64,000 nucleotides of DNA from Brachynemurus nebulosus (GCA_035578155.1 JAPWDM010000048.1:656001-720000); one strand, 5' to 3'; positions 42,582 to 54,770 are shown, counted from the first letter of the stretch. Numbers and translations are program-made. The notes: generated by a model not told the origin, from the sequence alone.

Positions 42582-42746
42582 CCCCATGCGCACACGGAGG
42601 ATCTTTGTCACTGTGACATTTTTGCTACTTCTATCTGTTATATGTGTTAGAAAGAGAGCTAACTCTATTGTGTGCTTCTAACACACAAATTAAATAGGAG
42701 TGACAAAAATGTTACGGTAACAAAAGTTCTTCGTGTGCACATGGGC
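42582..42746. mobile_element. 165 bp palindromic MITE, TAATAA flanks
   Basis: CCCCATGCGCACACGGAGGA and the mirrored CTTCGTGTGCACATGGGC. The arms extend through 'tttgtcactgtgacattttt' and its complement. TAATAA stands at 42576-42581 and 42747-42752. Confidence 0.78.
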
Positions 42747-43027
42747 TAATAAGAGTATACAAACCTTTTACCTTGCGCATAAGCTAAAAAAAAAATTTAA
42801 TAAGAATACCGAACATTTGCTCATCCCATCCATAAAATGTTGCCAAACTTTCCATTTTTGTTTTTCGTTTTTTTAGGATGCCCACCTTTATACATTATAC
42901 ATATTACCGTACAGGGATAAATCAGGACAGGCGGATGCATAGGGACAAAATGAGAAATGTTATTTATAAACTTAGTTCAAAAGTACTAGACGTAAAAAAC
43001 ATATATCTTTTCGAGTAACAATAGACT

Positions 43028-43397
43028 CAGGGTTGGATCTAGGGGGATAGAGGGGGAATCCCCCCCCCCTGCAAGCTTTTAGGGGCGCCAAAAACATAAG
43101 TTGAGGGGCACCAAAACGGAGAAAATGTTTAAAATTTGTTTGGCGTAGGGATATTTTAGAAATTTTTCCCTGGAAAAGGAACTGATGAGCAAAAAAAGGG
43201 TCAACACTGTCCATTTCTGATAGGGGCCAGAAATGATGAGCAAAAAGAAAAGGGCGACACTGTCCATTTCTGATAGGGTCCAGGTGAAAAATTTTTAAAA
43301 TATCGCTGCACCAAAATTTCTTATTTTGCATTTTTGCCGCGAAGGGCGCCAATAGGAAAATTTGCCCACCCTCCTCATAACTCTAGCTCCGGCCCTG
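43028..43397. mobile_element. 370 bp hAT-like MITE
   Basis: CAGGGTTGGATCTAG at the left and CTAGCTCCGGCCCTG at the right are inverted. The interior has C8-G5 runs and two copies of 'cactgtccatttctgatagg' (43207 and 43258). No clean 8 bp duplication was found. Minus-strand frames inside are considered spurious. Confidence 0.65.
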
Positions 43398-44958
43398 ACT
43401 ATTCTTACCCGAAAATAATTATTTTACTATAATTATAGGTTAATTATAATATTAACGCGTAGATGATCATAACCCACTATGACGGAACTTCCAATTAGTA
43501 CACTTAGGTATTATAGAATTGTTGACACGGTACAGCGTTGTGTCACAGTTGGCCAATTTAACTTGATGCTTTGCGATGAATTCTCGAATTCTTGCTGCTA
43601 TGCTACGAAATCCTGACTTGGTGCGTGTCTAACACGCACTTGACTACTTTTTATATTTTCCTTGACGTTGTCGACAACGACGTTCAACGATAACGAACTT
43701 TGTACCAGTTTCCGTTTTTCACCATTTTTCCAGAGGAAAAACACCAAATTGAAATATAACTAATCATCCATATTCGTTCTATCTTTCTAATCTAAGATAA
43801 CTATTTTATGCATATGTCACTATACAGATAACGTCGCCAGTTTTAGGTTAGAACTTTAGGGTCAACAACTGGGCCATACTTTTAGAATTGAGCCTAGTAA
43901 TTGATCCTCATATTTCAATTATAAAAATCATTCTAAGGTGTTTTATCAATATTTTAAAATAAATTTTAAACAAATATTAACCTGTTCATATATTTTTAAT
44001 TAAATTTTCATACTTACATGGTGAATATTGCACAGATCAAAACGAGGCGACGTAACGTAAACTTAAACTTAAAATTTTTTTTTATTTAGTTAATCTATTC
44101 TATACTTTATCAATTGCTATTTATTGGGCACAGAATAAATTACTTTAAATTAAGAATTTATTTTTTTTTTTATTCAAAATAATTATATTTGTTTGACAAA
44201 AATATTATTTAATAAATAATTAAAACCCAAATTAATTATAAACACCAGAAAATAATTTTTGCCACTTAACCATTATTTACTTTTGAAATTCTAAATCACC
44301 AATTGACATTTTGGTACATATGTTACTTTGTTGCAGGGTTGATATGTGGCTAATTAATTATCACAAATATAGAAAGATGGCTCTGTGTGTATTAAAATAA
44401 GTTATTAGACAAAGATAACAATTTTTAGAATCTGCCGCATTATTAATAATTTTAAGATAACTTTAAGAAAAAACAGCGAAAGAAAGAGATAAATATATAT
44501 ATGCTTCTATAAAATAGAAAAAGAAAGAGAAAAAATGACTTCTTATTGCAATTTTGTTGTTAATTTAATATCACAAGTAAACATTGGTTGCGCATTGGAG
44601 TCATATATTTTTTTTTATTTTGTTAATAATAAATAATAAAAAATAATTGCTGTAAAATAACAGAAAAACCGAACTAATTTTTAATAAATTGATAACAGTT
44701 CATTTAGTTATTGAATAATTTGCATTTTTTTAAGTGTTGCTCTTTAAATTTGTTAATTTGTATTGAAAAAAACAGTCCCTCAATTCAAAAAAAAAAAATG
44801 TGAGCGTCTTAGTCAAATACTAATGCGCATGTCTGTGACAGAAAACGCAATATTATAAGGTATTTCGAAGCTTGCTAGGGCTCCGAAATCCTAAAAATTA
44901 AGTGGACCGTTCTGGACATGTGGTTTGTGTTAATTTTAACACAAATTTTTTCACTGTG

Positions 44959-45309
44959 TGAGATAAATAAACTACGAAATGAAAATAATATATTTCAGTA
45001 TTAATTTATTAATTTGAGTTCCCTTTTCAATTACAATTTCGATGGTCACCACATTAAAATAAGGATGATAATGAGGATGAAGTTACAGAGCAATGATAAC
45101 AAATTTAAAAAACAACCCCTGGCCCCTGGACTATAACTTTGAGTTCGACAATAACAATGTAATAATTTATATCGAAAGTGTAGTGTTCACGTATTTTCAC
45201 TGTATAACTGATGATTTTAAAAAATAAGGAAGTGAATAAAAATCTTAAATATTTGATTTTGAAGAATTAAATTTATTGAATATTTAAAAGTATAATACAA
45301 ATAATCAAT
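44959..45309. other. 3' flank of TnC-B
   Basis: AT-rich sequence, no separate feature recognised. Confidence 0.35.
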
Positions 45310-47722
45310 TTATTCTCCAGTCATTACTTCCATAAATTCTACAAAAATCGAAACGAACCAAATTAATAAAAATTTATTTTATAAAATTAATTCTGAAATT
45401 GTTGCTTACCATCGAAATCAACCGTACCCGAACCATCGGTATCAATTTCAGTAATTATGTTATCTAATTCTTCATTTGATAGTTTATCATCTAATTCTCG
45501 TAAAATTGACCGCAATACGTCCGTTCCAATATAACCATTTCCTGAAGTAGTTAACAATACCAAAAAATTAAGTAGAATCGTGATTAATTTAAAGTTATCA
45601 CTCACCTTCTCTGTCGTACAATCTAAAAGCTTCACGTAACTCAGCTAACATAGCTTCCTGATCTTCTTCAACTAAGAATCGTGCTGCTAATTCAACGAAT
45701 TCTTCAAACTCTAATTGTCCAGAACCATCACCGTCAAATTCATCAATAATTTCTTGTAGAGTTTCTTCATCGACAGGATGACCCAACATGTCCAGAATTG
45801 TACCAATCATTTCTGTTCCAATATGTCCTTTCTTCTCTTGATCGAACGCGTTGAATGCATTTTTAAGTACTGCATGAAATTATAACTCATTAGTATATGA
45901 TAGTCATGTTTCAAAATTAAAAATAAAGTATTTCACCAAAAAAGACCCAATCTTTAATATTTACAATAGATGGATAAATTCATCACTCTGACTCTAATAC
46001 GTACAAAAATTAATTTAGTGGGTTAATTTAATAAGAAATTGAACAAAGTTTCCGAACAATTCTGGAATATGTATTAGCGGAGATTGGGGCTAAATTTTAT
46101 ATAGTCAAAACCATGTTTCTGCCAAGACAATATTTTGAATGTCAACAGTTGCAGAGATAGAATTTTGACCTTAGAAGGCTTTCTTGACTAGAAATCAAAG
46201 GACTTTAGCAATGTGAAGTTCGGCTTAGCCTTATGGTGCACATATCCTTAAATATGTTTCAATAATACCGAAGTAATTTTTTTCGCTGCTAAACTTTTCA
46301 TCTAGAACGGAGTTTTTCCGAACATATCCTCATCAAAGTAAGTATCTTAGTTCATTTATGTATTGTGAATACGAATCTTTAAAATTTTTTGTATATTTAT
46401 TGTCATCATTTGTGTGATCGTTATCCAAGCTTAAAACGTACCTTGGGGCTAAGTGTTAAATCATTGGTGGGGCTAAATATTAGATTTTTTTTTTAAATTT
46501 TCTTCTACTTTCTCTTTTGGTTTGTCGGTTTATGTGCATGTTCAGTAAATTATCTCTATTTCTTATTTCAAATATTTGTGTATAGGTCTTCTGAATTCAG
46601 TTTATGGTAAAGTGTACCTATTTTTTGTTATGTTTGTTTATAAGCGATACTTTAGGTTATTGAAAAATTTTATCATAAATATCTTCTAAGCCGTGTGTCG
46701 TAGCGACAAAGTAACAAAATTTATGAAGATTTAAGCAAAGCAAGTTGTAGGTACTGCAAACATATTGAAACCTTCTTTCCGTTATCGAAAATTATCGACA
46801 CCGAGCTATTTTCATAGATAGATAATGGCTTAATTTATACTCCATTAGTCTCACTACTGATTTAGTCTGAAATAGAATATTTTCAAAAAAATTGGTTTTC
46901 TATACTTTTCGTAAGCGTTAACTTTTGATCGTAAATATCTCGTAAACGGAGCATCGTAGCTCAAGAATAACGAAATTTTTGAAGGCATAAGCAAAGCAAG
47001 TTGCGAGTATTCCGAGCATATTCGAACTCTCAAACCCTACTTTTCGTTATCGAAAATTATCGTTACTTAATAATTACATATAATTCGTCATCAGTTGTAT
47101 TATAAAATTCTCTAAAATTTTAATAGCTTTTATTTCCAGAAAAAATAAACTGATATTTTTTCATTTCCCTTCTTGTAAAAGTTGTACTTTTCAATAAGTG
47201 GGCGTTTTTCTTTACATCATTCATTGTTTTCATATCCTTTTACATAATTATATTTACTTCGTAATACAACTCAAATAGTGGTTTCAGTATGCTAGAAATA
47301 TGTTAAAATACTCAGTTTTACCCATTTAACATTTGGCCCCTCCATGGGGCTAAATGTTAAAAAAATTTAAAGAAAAAGAAAAAAACATGCATTTTTCATG
47401 GAAACATCACAAACTTCATCATGAAAAGTTGTTGAGGACTAATTTCTCTACCAGATAATTGTGTTCACATATATATGTTTAAGGATTTAGTGCCTCAAAA
47501 AAAATATTTGCCAAAAATTTAATATTTAGATCCAGTCTTCCCTAATTACTACAATAAACAAAAAATTAAATTCTCTGCAACTTTAGATTTAAAGGTATGC
47601 GTACAATTATGTCTAAAAATTGAGGTCCCTATGCTTCATAAAATATGCTTGATATAAAATACAATAATTACGTACTTTTAGGACGAATACTTACACTCAA
47701 TTTGATTTTTGTCTAGTTCATC
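45310..47722 (-). CDS. Troponin C paralogue B (sites II and IV intact); first exon not identified
   Basis: Minus-strand exons 47695-47722, 45606-45869, 45410-45541 and 45310-45338, all phase 1 with GT-AG borders, give 150 residues from [11 protein letters not shown] to FMEVMTGE. The initiator exon upstream of 47722 was not fixed. EF loops: [13 protein letters not shown] and [15 protein letters not shown] lack a position-12 acid; [14 protein letters not shown] and [14 protein letters not shown] are canonical. This two-site pattern matches the calcium-regulated insect isoforms (F2-type by inference). Intron 2 is 1.8 kb because it holds a TA-flanked transposon (46077-47542); the other introns are 64-71 nt. 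It is very close to paralogue C in the helix between loops II and III ([19 protein letters not shown]). Confidence 0.94.
46077..47542. mobile_element. 1466 bp TIR element inside TnC-B intron 2
   Basis: Left GCGGAGATTGGGGCTAAAT and right ATTTAGATCCAGTCTTCCC are imperfect inverted repeats, flanked by TA (46075-46076, 47543-47544). 'ggggctaaatgttaa'-type strings recur at 46085, 46444, 46471, 47330 and 47347. The centre holds two inverted satellite monomers (about 46680-46800 and 46915-47070) related to 13495-14285. No transposase. Confidence 0.65.
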
Positions 47723-48449
47723 CTGGAATTAAAGAAATAAACAAAATTAGGAAATTATAGTAAATATCTATTAATATGGTTAAAGAATAGTATGTTACGC
47801 AATTGAGGTATGTTGTATATTATACACGAGTGAAAAAATTACGTTTCCATTCAGTTACTAAATAAAAATTTTGTATTTTAATAAGACATTGGGATTTGTC
47901 AAATAGGCGGAGCTTAAGAAAAATGGCTGACGAAAAAGTGTATTAACATTAGTTTTATGTAATGTAGTAATCAGTCTTATATTAAGAAAAAATGATGAAT
48001 ATTAGAACTGTTTGTATTTGAGTTGACACAAGTCCAAAGCAAAGGAACTTTGTTGAAGGAGAGAAAATTGTATATCTGTAAAACAATTAAAATGTGGTAA
48101 AAATATGAAAAAATGGGTGAATGAGTTAATGAATATTACAATTTAGAGTATACAAACGTCAAATTTAAATAGTAAACGTCATAAAATAACTGGAGAATTG
48201 TAAATGAATGGAAAAATCAAATCAATTATATGTATTTTCAGATCTACAAAATTCAGCTCATAACTGACATTTCAACCAAAACACTTTAAGAATAATCTGA
48301 TGTCATACCAGCATTCGACAAATCCCAATAGGTATAACAGTATAAACTTATAAAGATTAATAAAAGTGTAGTGAGCTGTGACAAGGTAGATTAAGATAGG
48401 TACGCCGACGTGCAGATCTTGATGACGTAGATAGCGAATTATACATATA
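47723..48449. other. Upstream region of TnC-B
   Basis: Should contain the first exon and promoter of TnC-B; neither was recognised. Confidence 0.35.
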
Positions 48450-48638
48450 CAGCCTGAGTTTTTTGAGAGTTGCCATTTTTACTACAGCCAAACCGTTGAC
48501 TTAATTGAGAAATTGTTCAAATCAGAGTTGCAGGTATCGACGGGGGCAACGATTGCTATTGTCAGGATATTTATAGCTCTTAGCTCTTGCCAACGGTTTG
48601 GCTGTAATAAAAATGGCAACTCTCAAAAAACTCGGCTG
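48450..48638. mobile_element. 189 bp Tc1/mariner-pogo type MITE (TA target)
   Basis: CAGCCTGAGTTTTTTGAGAG is mirrored by CTCTCAAAAAACTCGGCTG, with arms of about 55 bp reaching 'agccaaaccgttg'. TA on both sides (48448-48449, 48639-48640). CAG termini and a TA duplication fit pogo/Tigger-like parents. Confidence 0.85.
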
Positions 48639-49909
48639 TATAAATATAATAATAAGTAATTGTAATGTTGTCTTTTTCTAAAAATTCAAATATGTGACGT
48701 ATCATGACGTAGATGGCGAAATGCGCAAAAAAGCTTATTTTGGACTCAAATGTAGCATGGGCTGAGCTGTGATCCTTTACTGTGGTAAATATTAAATTTT
48801 ATTAATCATTTTACATAAAATTGCAATCAAAAGTGTATTCCTGAATAAAATTTATTAGGAGTACACCTCACAGTGGAGCCAAATATTATTAAAATTGGTA
48901 AAAATAGATACTAAATGAAGAAATGTTCAACAAAGAAATCATCACAAAATTTTTATAAAGCAATAAAATAATATTAATCATATATCATATGTTAGTTCCA
49001 CAAACGCTCACCAGGGAAATTTTATCATCGCCAATAGTAACGGTTATTATAGTTAAATTATGGGAAACAACACATCAAAATATAGGGATATAGGTATCTA
49101 TTATTGTTATTTGTAATTTTTATAAATCGAAATCAAATACTTTTTATACGCTATTATTGTTGAAAAATGGTTATAATGGAACTGCTACTTAAATCAAAAA
49201 TAAAATTAATTATATTGGGAAATCTTTTTAGTGGTATGTTATTTGTTTTAAAGTATCCTATTTATTAAGGTACCATCACAGTCTAGAATTTTGAAAAAAT
49301 TAATTTTTTCTGGTCTTGTCTTAAAGTACATACAGTTTTGCGTGTTCTCTCAAAATTTCAAATTTAAATTCGAATTATTCGAATTCGTAATCCTTACGAT
49401 TACGAATCAATATATTCAGTCTAAATGTAAATTGCAGTGGATCGACTGGCGCCTTTTGGCGGAATGTTATACCACTTTACATTCAGTCTTTCCACTACCA
49501 GTGAACGTATAAAATCAATTATTATCACCACAATATTGCATTGTTGTTGAAACAATGATTTGAAACAATTTCGAGACAAACTTGAAATTCCCTTTTTAAA
49601 AACGGTACCCACTATCAGAGGTAAAGTTTCCAAGCTATAAGTTTGAAAGTTTGACAGAATATTCTTTATTCCATTCACCACGTTCCTATGAAAATCTTCC
49701 TATTTTTTCACACAGAAAATTGTTGAAAAAAAGACCTAAATTTTGTACTTTTTATTAAAACCGCCGCCATTCTTTCAAATTTAAAATAAAAATTATTTGA
49801 TTTTTTCTCAGATGAGAACTGGGGCCGCAATCACGGACACCAATAGTGGCCCTTTTTTAAAGATACTTTTTCAAAAAATAATAATAATTATAAATAATAA
49901 ATACACAGT
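48639..49909. other. Intergenic DNA, nothing recognised
   Basis: Short frames (for example at 49291-49512 and 49421-49681) show no domain and are probably spurious. Confidence 0.35.
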
Positions 49910-50095
49910 AAAAAAATTTGTGTTAAAATTAATATATTTTACATGTTCAGAACCGTGCACTCAATTTTTTGTGTTATTTTAACACAAAGCATATGTGTCA
50001 TCAAATTTTTACACAAGATTTGTGTTAATGATTTAATACACAAGACATACATTAATACATACATTTTAACACAAAATGTATGTCCTCTTGATCCG
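49910..50095. mobile_element. End fragment of the TTAACACAAA TIR family
   Basis: Begins CACAGTAAAAAAATTTGTGT, the terminus seen at 41342. Holds 'ttttaacacaaagca' and 'atgtatgtcctcttg', the latter shared with 42238-42252. Cut off by the following foldback. Confidence 0.7.
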
Positions 50096-50131
50096 ACCCT
50101 CCAGTAGATACGACCCTGGATTTATACACAT

Positions 50132-51206
50132 CCAGGGTCGGATATACTGGAGGGGCTGTTCAGGTAAAATTAAAGGTAAATTTTGAAATAGGGTGGATAT
50201 GCTTCAGTATATTAAAATTTGAATGGCATACATGAAAACTACAGGATAAATACTAGTCTACCTGTTTTTGCTCAAAGTTGTAAAGTTTAAAATCTCAAAA
50301 CTGGACAGCTAATTTGAGGTGCCAATCGTATTTTTACTGACAATCAGCAAAGGAAAATATTTCCATAACGATTTCAGCAAGTGAATTGTCTTGTAATTAA
50401 TAACTGGCTATAATATATCAAATTATACTTGTTGATGTTTGACTAAAACTTTAAATTTTATACAAGTAATATCAAATTTGATTTTGTTAAGTCATGCAAG
50501 AATATTATTGCATATAGTAATAGAAAAAATTAAGTTTATAAAATACTTCTTTTTTGTTAAATAATAATGATAAGGAAATTTGTTCCAGTTTGGCATGAAT
50601 GTAAGAAAAATTAGAAAAATTATAAAAGTTTTAATATCTTTACTTTTAAATAGTTTACAATAATAAAATAATTCTTTGAACAGTTTATTTTATTATTGTG
50701 AAGATCATAAGCCATAGAATAATATACTCCTTATTTTGCCAAACTAGAACAAATTTCCTTATGCTTATTATTTAACAAAAAGAAGTATTTTATAAACTTA
50801 ATTTGTTTCTATAACTATATGCAATAATACTCTTGCATGACTTAACAAAATCAAATTTTAACATTACTTGTATAAAACTTAAAGTTTTAGTCAGACACCA
50901 ACAAGTATAATTTCATATATTTTAGCCAGTTATTAATTACAAGACAATTCACTTGTTGAAAACCTTATAGAAATATTTTTATTTTGCTGATTGTTAGTAA
51001 AATTACGATTGACACCTCAAATTAGCTGTCCAGTTTTGAGATTTTAGACTTTAAATTACAACTTTGAGCAAAAACAGGTAAACTAGTATTTTTCATGTAG
51101 TTTTCATATATGCTGTTAAAATTTTGATTACTGAAGCATATCCACCCTATTTCAAAATTTAACTACAATATTATCTAAACAGCCCCTCCAGTAGGCCCGA
51201 CCCTGG
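50132..51206. mobile_element. 1075 bp near-complete palindromic foldback
   Basis: Ends CCAGGGTCGGATATACTGGA and its mirrored TCCAGTAGGCCCGACCCTGG. Arms of about 520 bp run almost to the centre at about 50680 ('acaataataaaata' / 'tattttattattgt', loop about 15 nt). 'atttatacacat' flanks both sides (50120-50131 and 51207-51218). A second right-end piece ('cctccagtagatacgaccctgg', about 50100-50119) precedes the left flank, suggesting two elements at one spot. Confidence 0.88.
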
Positions 51207-51701
51207 ATTTATACACATCAATAAAAAGCTTTCTAAAAATAAAGTGTTTTGTCAATTTAAAGATTTTTTCTATCTGCCGTCGCTTCCAAGTTATTAAGCA
51301 AAATTAAAATTTAACCTTAATTTTGAAGGGTGATTTCACTCGTTAAATGGCGACGGTGGCAGATAAAAAACCCTGGTTTATTATTTTCACTTGTACTACA
51401 CATATACCAAGTTTCATCAAAATTGCGAATTGAGAGTTCAAAACCTTTCCTTGGAAAAGCGGAAGTCCGTGAGATAATGGTCTTTTTTTAGATTTTTTTT
51501 TTATTTAAAAAGTCAGTCGAAACGCTTTAATTATAACGTTTCTTGTGCCTCCTGTATAATATTCGTTTTGTGACTACCGCCCTTAGTGAACTAAACAACA
51601 GAATTAAATTTGAATTCTTTTGCTACCATAATTTCAAAATTTACTTGTTAAAATAATTCCGACAATGGAATTTTAACCGTCCTGAAGGTAATGTGTTAAA
51701 T
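51207..51701. other. Intergenic DNA, nothing recognised
   Basis: No features beyond low-complexity runs. Confidence 0.3.
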
Positions 51702-51790
51702 CAGTGATTTTCAACTTGTTGGTCGCGACTCCCTAGGGGGTCGTTAAGCCTATTTAAGAGGGTCGCAGTTACTTTAAAAATAAAACTACC
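51702..51790. mobile_element. hAT left-end fragment
   Basis: CAGTGATTTTCAACTTGTTG followed by 'gtcgcgactccctagggggt' matches the well-known style of hAT termini (CAGTGnTTnTCAAC, GTCGCGA). No matching right end was found within the next kilobase, so it is a fragment or the partner is lost. Confidence 0.6.
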
Positions 51791-52584
51791 CTAATTCAAT
51801 ATATAATATTTAATTTAAGTTAATTGATGGCTTCATTAATGTGATAGTTTCATATTTTCGCGCGATAAAGTTTCAAAATTGCGGCTTATTTTCAATAACA
51901 GTAAATCTGTATTTTAAATAATTGTCGTCATATAGACACTTTTTCTTTGGTTTTGTTTTATTGTTCTCATTGGAACTTGAAATTGACAGTTGTGCATATG
52001 TTTCCAGAAATTTATCCATTTTCAATAATTACAATGAGCACAGAATTTTGAATATTAGACAATAAAAGACAGTGAGCAACTACTAAACAAACAACAAGAC
52101 AGTTCAATAAATTTAAACAGTAAAGCGAGTTCATAATTCAAAGAACTCAAATGAATTACGCTCGGAAGTGTTAAACGACGATAAACATCGCGCACCTTTT
52201 ACTCCACGCGCGCGTTCAGAAGCTACTATAAATCGATTTTTTTATCAAATCTCAAGTAAACCTTCCCTTAAATTACTTTCAGCAAAATCACTTTGGGGAC
52301 ATATTCTACACATAATTAGCTACCAATTTCTGCAAAACAAATTGGTTTTTTTTAACGACTCTTAAGTAAACCTCCCCTTAAACTAAAAAAATTTGAATTC
52401 GTTAATTTAAATTTTTTTGAACTTGGTATAGGGCACTCTGTATGCAGTATTTCATCAATAAGTGCCAAGTACTTAATAGCTACAAATATTAATTTTGTAT
52501 TATTATATTTGTATGTATGACTTTTACCAATTTTTACTATTTTTGGCTCCACTCTGCACCTGTTTAAAATTGTAACAAAGCTAA
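51791..52584. other. Probably remnant interior of the hAT element, and unassigned DNA
   Basis: Contains two short similar pieces 'taagtaaaccttcccttaaa' (52253, 52360). No transposase fragment was recognised. Confidence 0.3.
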
Positions 52585-53137
52585 GGGAGGCTACACACGC
52601 TTAGCTTTAACTTACAGTTTTAACCATAAGTTAAAACTAAGGCCATTGTGCCTAGACACGTTCATTTTAAAAAATTGAAGATATACATCAGTTCTTTACA
52701 AGATGTCATCGGACGATGATACTTCAGTTGTGCTTGGTTTAATATTAGTCTTAAAGAATAAAAAAAAAAAAGAAAAATGAACAAACCCAGAGTAGTTAAA
52801 AAAACGAATGTACACTTGTTAACCGAAGTGAAAATTTTTCCAAAGGATTGGTACAACTATCTCAGAATAAGTGAAAAAACCTCTACCTCAATCCACTCTT
52901 TCTAGTGTTTTTACTCATTAAAAAAAATAATACGGTTATGAGAAATGCTATTGAACTGAAGAGTTCCCTCAGTCCAGTTTAAAAAATATGTGGCTGAAAT
53001 ATTTCAGCAGTTTGAACTTGATAGTAAAAAAAGACAGTCAATTTTCAGGCTCAACAAAAATCAGTTTTCTCTGTCATTGTTACTGTTCAGTGAAAACTGT
53101 CACTCTGTCAGTTAAAACTAATCTTGTGTAGCCTCCC
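52585..53137. mobile_element. 553 bp PIF/Harbinger-type element with TAA duplication
   Basis: GGGAGGCTACACACGCTTAG at the left and CTAATCTTGTGTAGCCTCCC at the right are inverted. TAA at 52582-52584 and 53138-53140. The termini (GGG...CCC) and 3 bp TAA duplication fit PIF/Harbinger. A short plus-strand frame near 52702 (MSSDDDTSVVLGLILVLKN, then lysines) could be the remnant of a Harbinger protein N-terminus, but this is weak. Confidence 0.8.
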
Positions 53138-53343
53138 TAATAACTTCATATTAACATAATTTATCCATTTCATAGCCGTTTTAGAACAGACGTCAAATTT
53201 ATAAATATTTACCGAAAACTAGCAAATTTTTGAAATTAAACCAATTAATATTTATTGGAATCACCTTTTTTTTTAACTTCTATCTTCTATCTGTAATTAT
53301 GACTAATAAATTTCAATAAAGTCCTATCTATACACATAGCATA

Positions 53344-54298
53344 GGGTGAGTGCGGGAAAGATGCCGCGTCGGGAGAGATGCCACAGTAGCCATAGTTCGT
53401 CCGTTGATTGATAGATAGCGCCATTAATGGATTATATGTTTAAAATAAGTTACTTATTTAAGCTGTATATGGCAACATTTATGATTAGTCCATCAGTTTA
53501 GTAATTATTCAACTTTTTATTATTGAAAAGTAGGTTTTTCAACATAATATTTTATCAAGCATTTAACTCATTAGAATTTAAGAATGTATATTTCATTGTT
53601 TAATGAAAATAAGTTTTGTTATTAATTTAGGTATATTTTAAAAGTACTGTATAAAATTTAAGGTTAGAATTCCGCGCTATGCTTGCTATAGAAACATGCG
53701 GCATCTATCCCAACAAAACGGAGAGATGCCGCATTTAAAGTTGGTATAGATGCCGCATCATATTACCTACATGTTAAAAACATAGACTTATATACCTTAA
53801 TTATGCAATTTTTTTTTTGGACTGTAAATTATGCCACGTAACTATAAAAGATCTGTTAATGGGTTAGGAAGAGCCCTCATATTAGTGAAGGTAACGAAAA
53901 TAATGAGGATTGCCTGTGTATTAAATGTTTTGAAAAGTACTAAGAAACAAAAAAAAGTTGACGGGTTAAGATGTATAAAGTGCCAAAAATGGTTACATAT
54001 GGCATGAATCATGTATGGAGATGTGTGTAAAATGCAAAATTTTTAATATGAACTATGGGGCGACTCACTTTCTTTGATGCCGGATCTCTCCCATGGGTGT
54101 GAGAGAGACGCCGCTTTGCAGTCTCTACAAAAATGTTAAATATGAATCCTTTATGACTCAAAATTTAAATTTATTTATGAATAATTTTAAAGAACAATGT
54201 TTACATTTATTGTGTACCAAATTTCAAATCAATCAAATGCATACTCTAAGAATTATCAAGTGTTTTCAAAATGTGCGGCATCTCTCCCGCATTCACCC
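53344..54298 (+). mobile_element. 955 bp internally deleted pogo/Tigger-type element (TA target)
   Basis: GGGTGAGTGCGGGAAAGATG is mirrored by 'catctctcccgcattcaccc', with TA at 53342-53343 and 54299-54300. 'agagatgccgc'-type motifs recur at 53375, 53702, 53724, 53750, 54076 and 54107. It carries a transposase remnant, listed separately. Confidence 0.85.
53831..54035 (+). pseudogene. Pogo/Tigger transposase remnant (N-terminus joined to C-terminal zinc finger)
   Basis: The frame opens MPRNYKRSVN, the typical start of the pogo/Tigger-type transposases whose Psq-like helix-turn-helix binds the element ends. A short distance on, in shifted frames, come CLCIKCFEKY and then GLRCIKCQKWLHMA followed by VCKM. 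That is the C-terminal Cx2C...Cx2C...WxH zinc finger found in many insect members of this family. The DDE catalytic core between them is missing. The frame is broken by shifts and by a TGA after WLHMA (about 54004-54006). Non-functional. Confidence 0.65.
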
Positions 54299-54434
54299 TA
54301 CTTATATTATGTACAATTGCTTTCAGAATAATTTGGAACAAGTGTTGTGACTTATTTTAAAGTATTTCATGATTTTTAAAATGATCAATTCAATTTATCT
54401 TTCAACTACCATAAAAATATTAATTAAATTATTT

Positions 54435-54770
54435 TTTGCAATTCCGGGACTAATATATATGATTTAGTCCCTCATATTAGTGAGTAAAGTGCTACTTTTA
54501 GTCCCAAGGGACTAAAAAATTATTTTTCTCCCGCTTTTAAACTAATCAGCAAGCAAAATTTATAGAAATTTAACTTAAATTTAATAACATTGGTAAGTAA
54601 TTGAAAATAATAAACAAATTCAAACTTGTAGATAAAGACAAACAGTTATATTGAATTTTACAATTTGATCGATTTATCCAAAGTATATTTGATATCATTA
54701 CATACAATTTGAATGATATTTAAGTAATTTTCTTTAAATTTTATAATCTAAAATTATCCGGAATTGCAAA
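54435..54770. mobile_element. 336 bp MITE-like TIR element
   Basis: TTTGCAATTCCGG at the left and CCGGAATTGCAAA at the right, perfect 13 bp inverted ends. The interior repeats 'gggactaa' and 'agtcccaaggga' near the left end. Confidence 0.65.

Larger units (their letters stand above)
42316..43650. mobile_element. 1.3 kb foldback carrying two nested elements
   Basis: 'aagtagtcaagtgtgtgtta' at 42316 is mirrored by 'cacgcacttgactactt' ending near 43650. Arms of about 220-260 bp (42316-42575 and 43430-43650) share 'acaacgctgtaccgtgtcaa', 'aattctataatacctaag' and 'gatcatctacgcgtta'. Elements 42582-42746 and 43028-43397 sit between the arms. Confidence 0.85.

Noticed and set aside
42972..43352. 126-codon minus-strand frame
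   Set aside because: Lies within a hAT-like MITE and includes an internal duplicated string; no domain or splice context.
43640..43700. Short palindrome around acgttgtcgacaacgacgtt as an operator
   Set aside because: At the border of a foldback and within a repeat-rich area; too short to assign any function.
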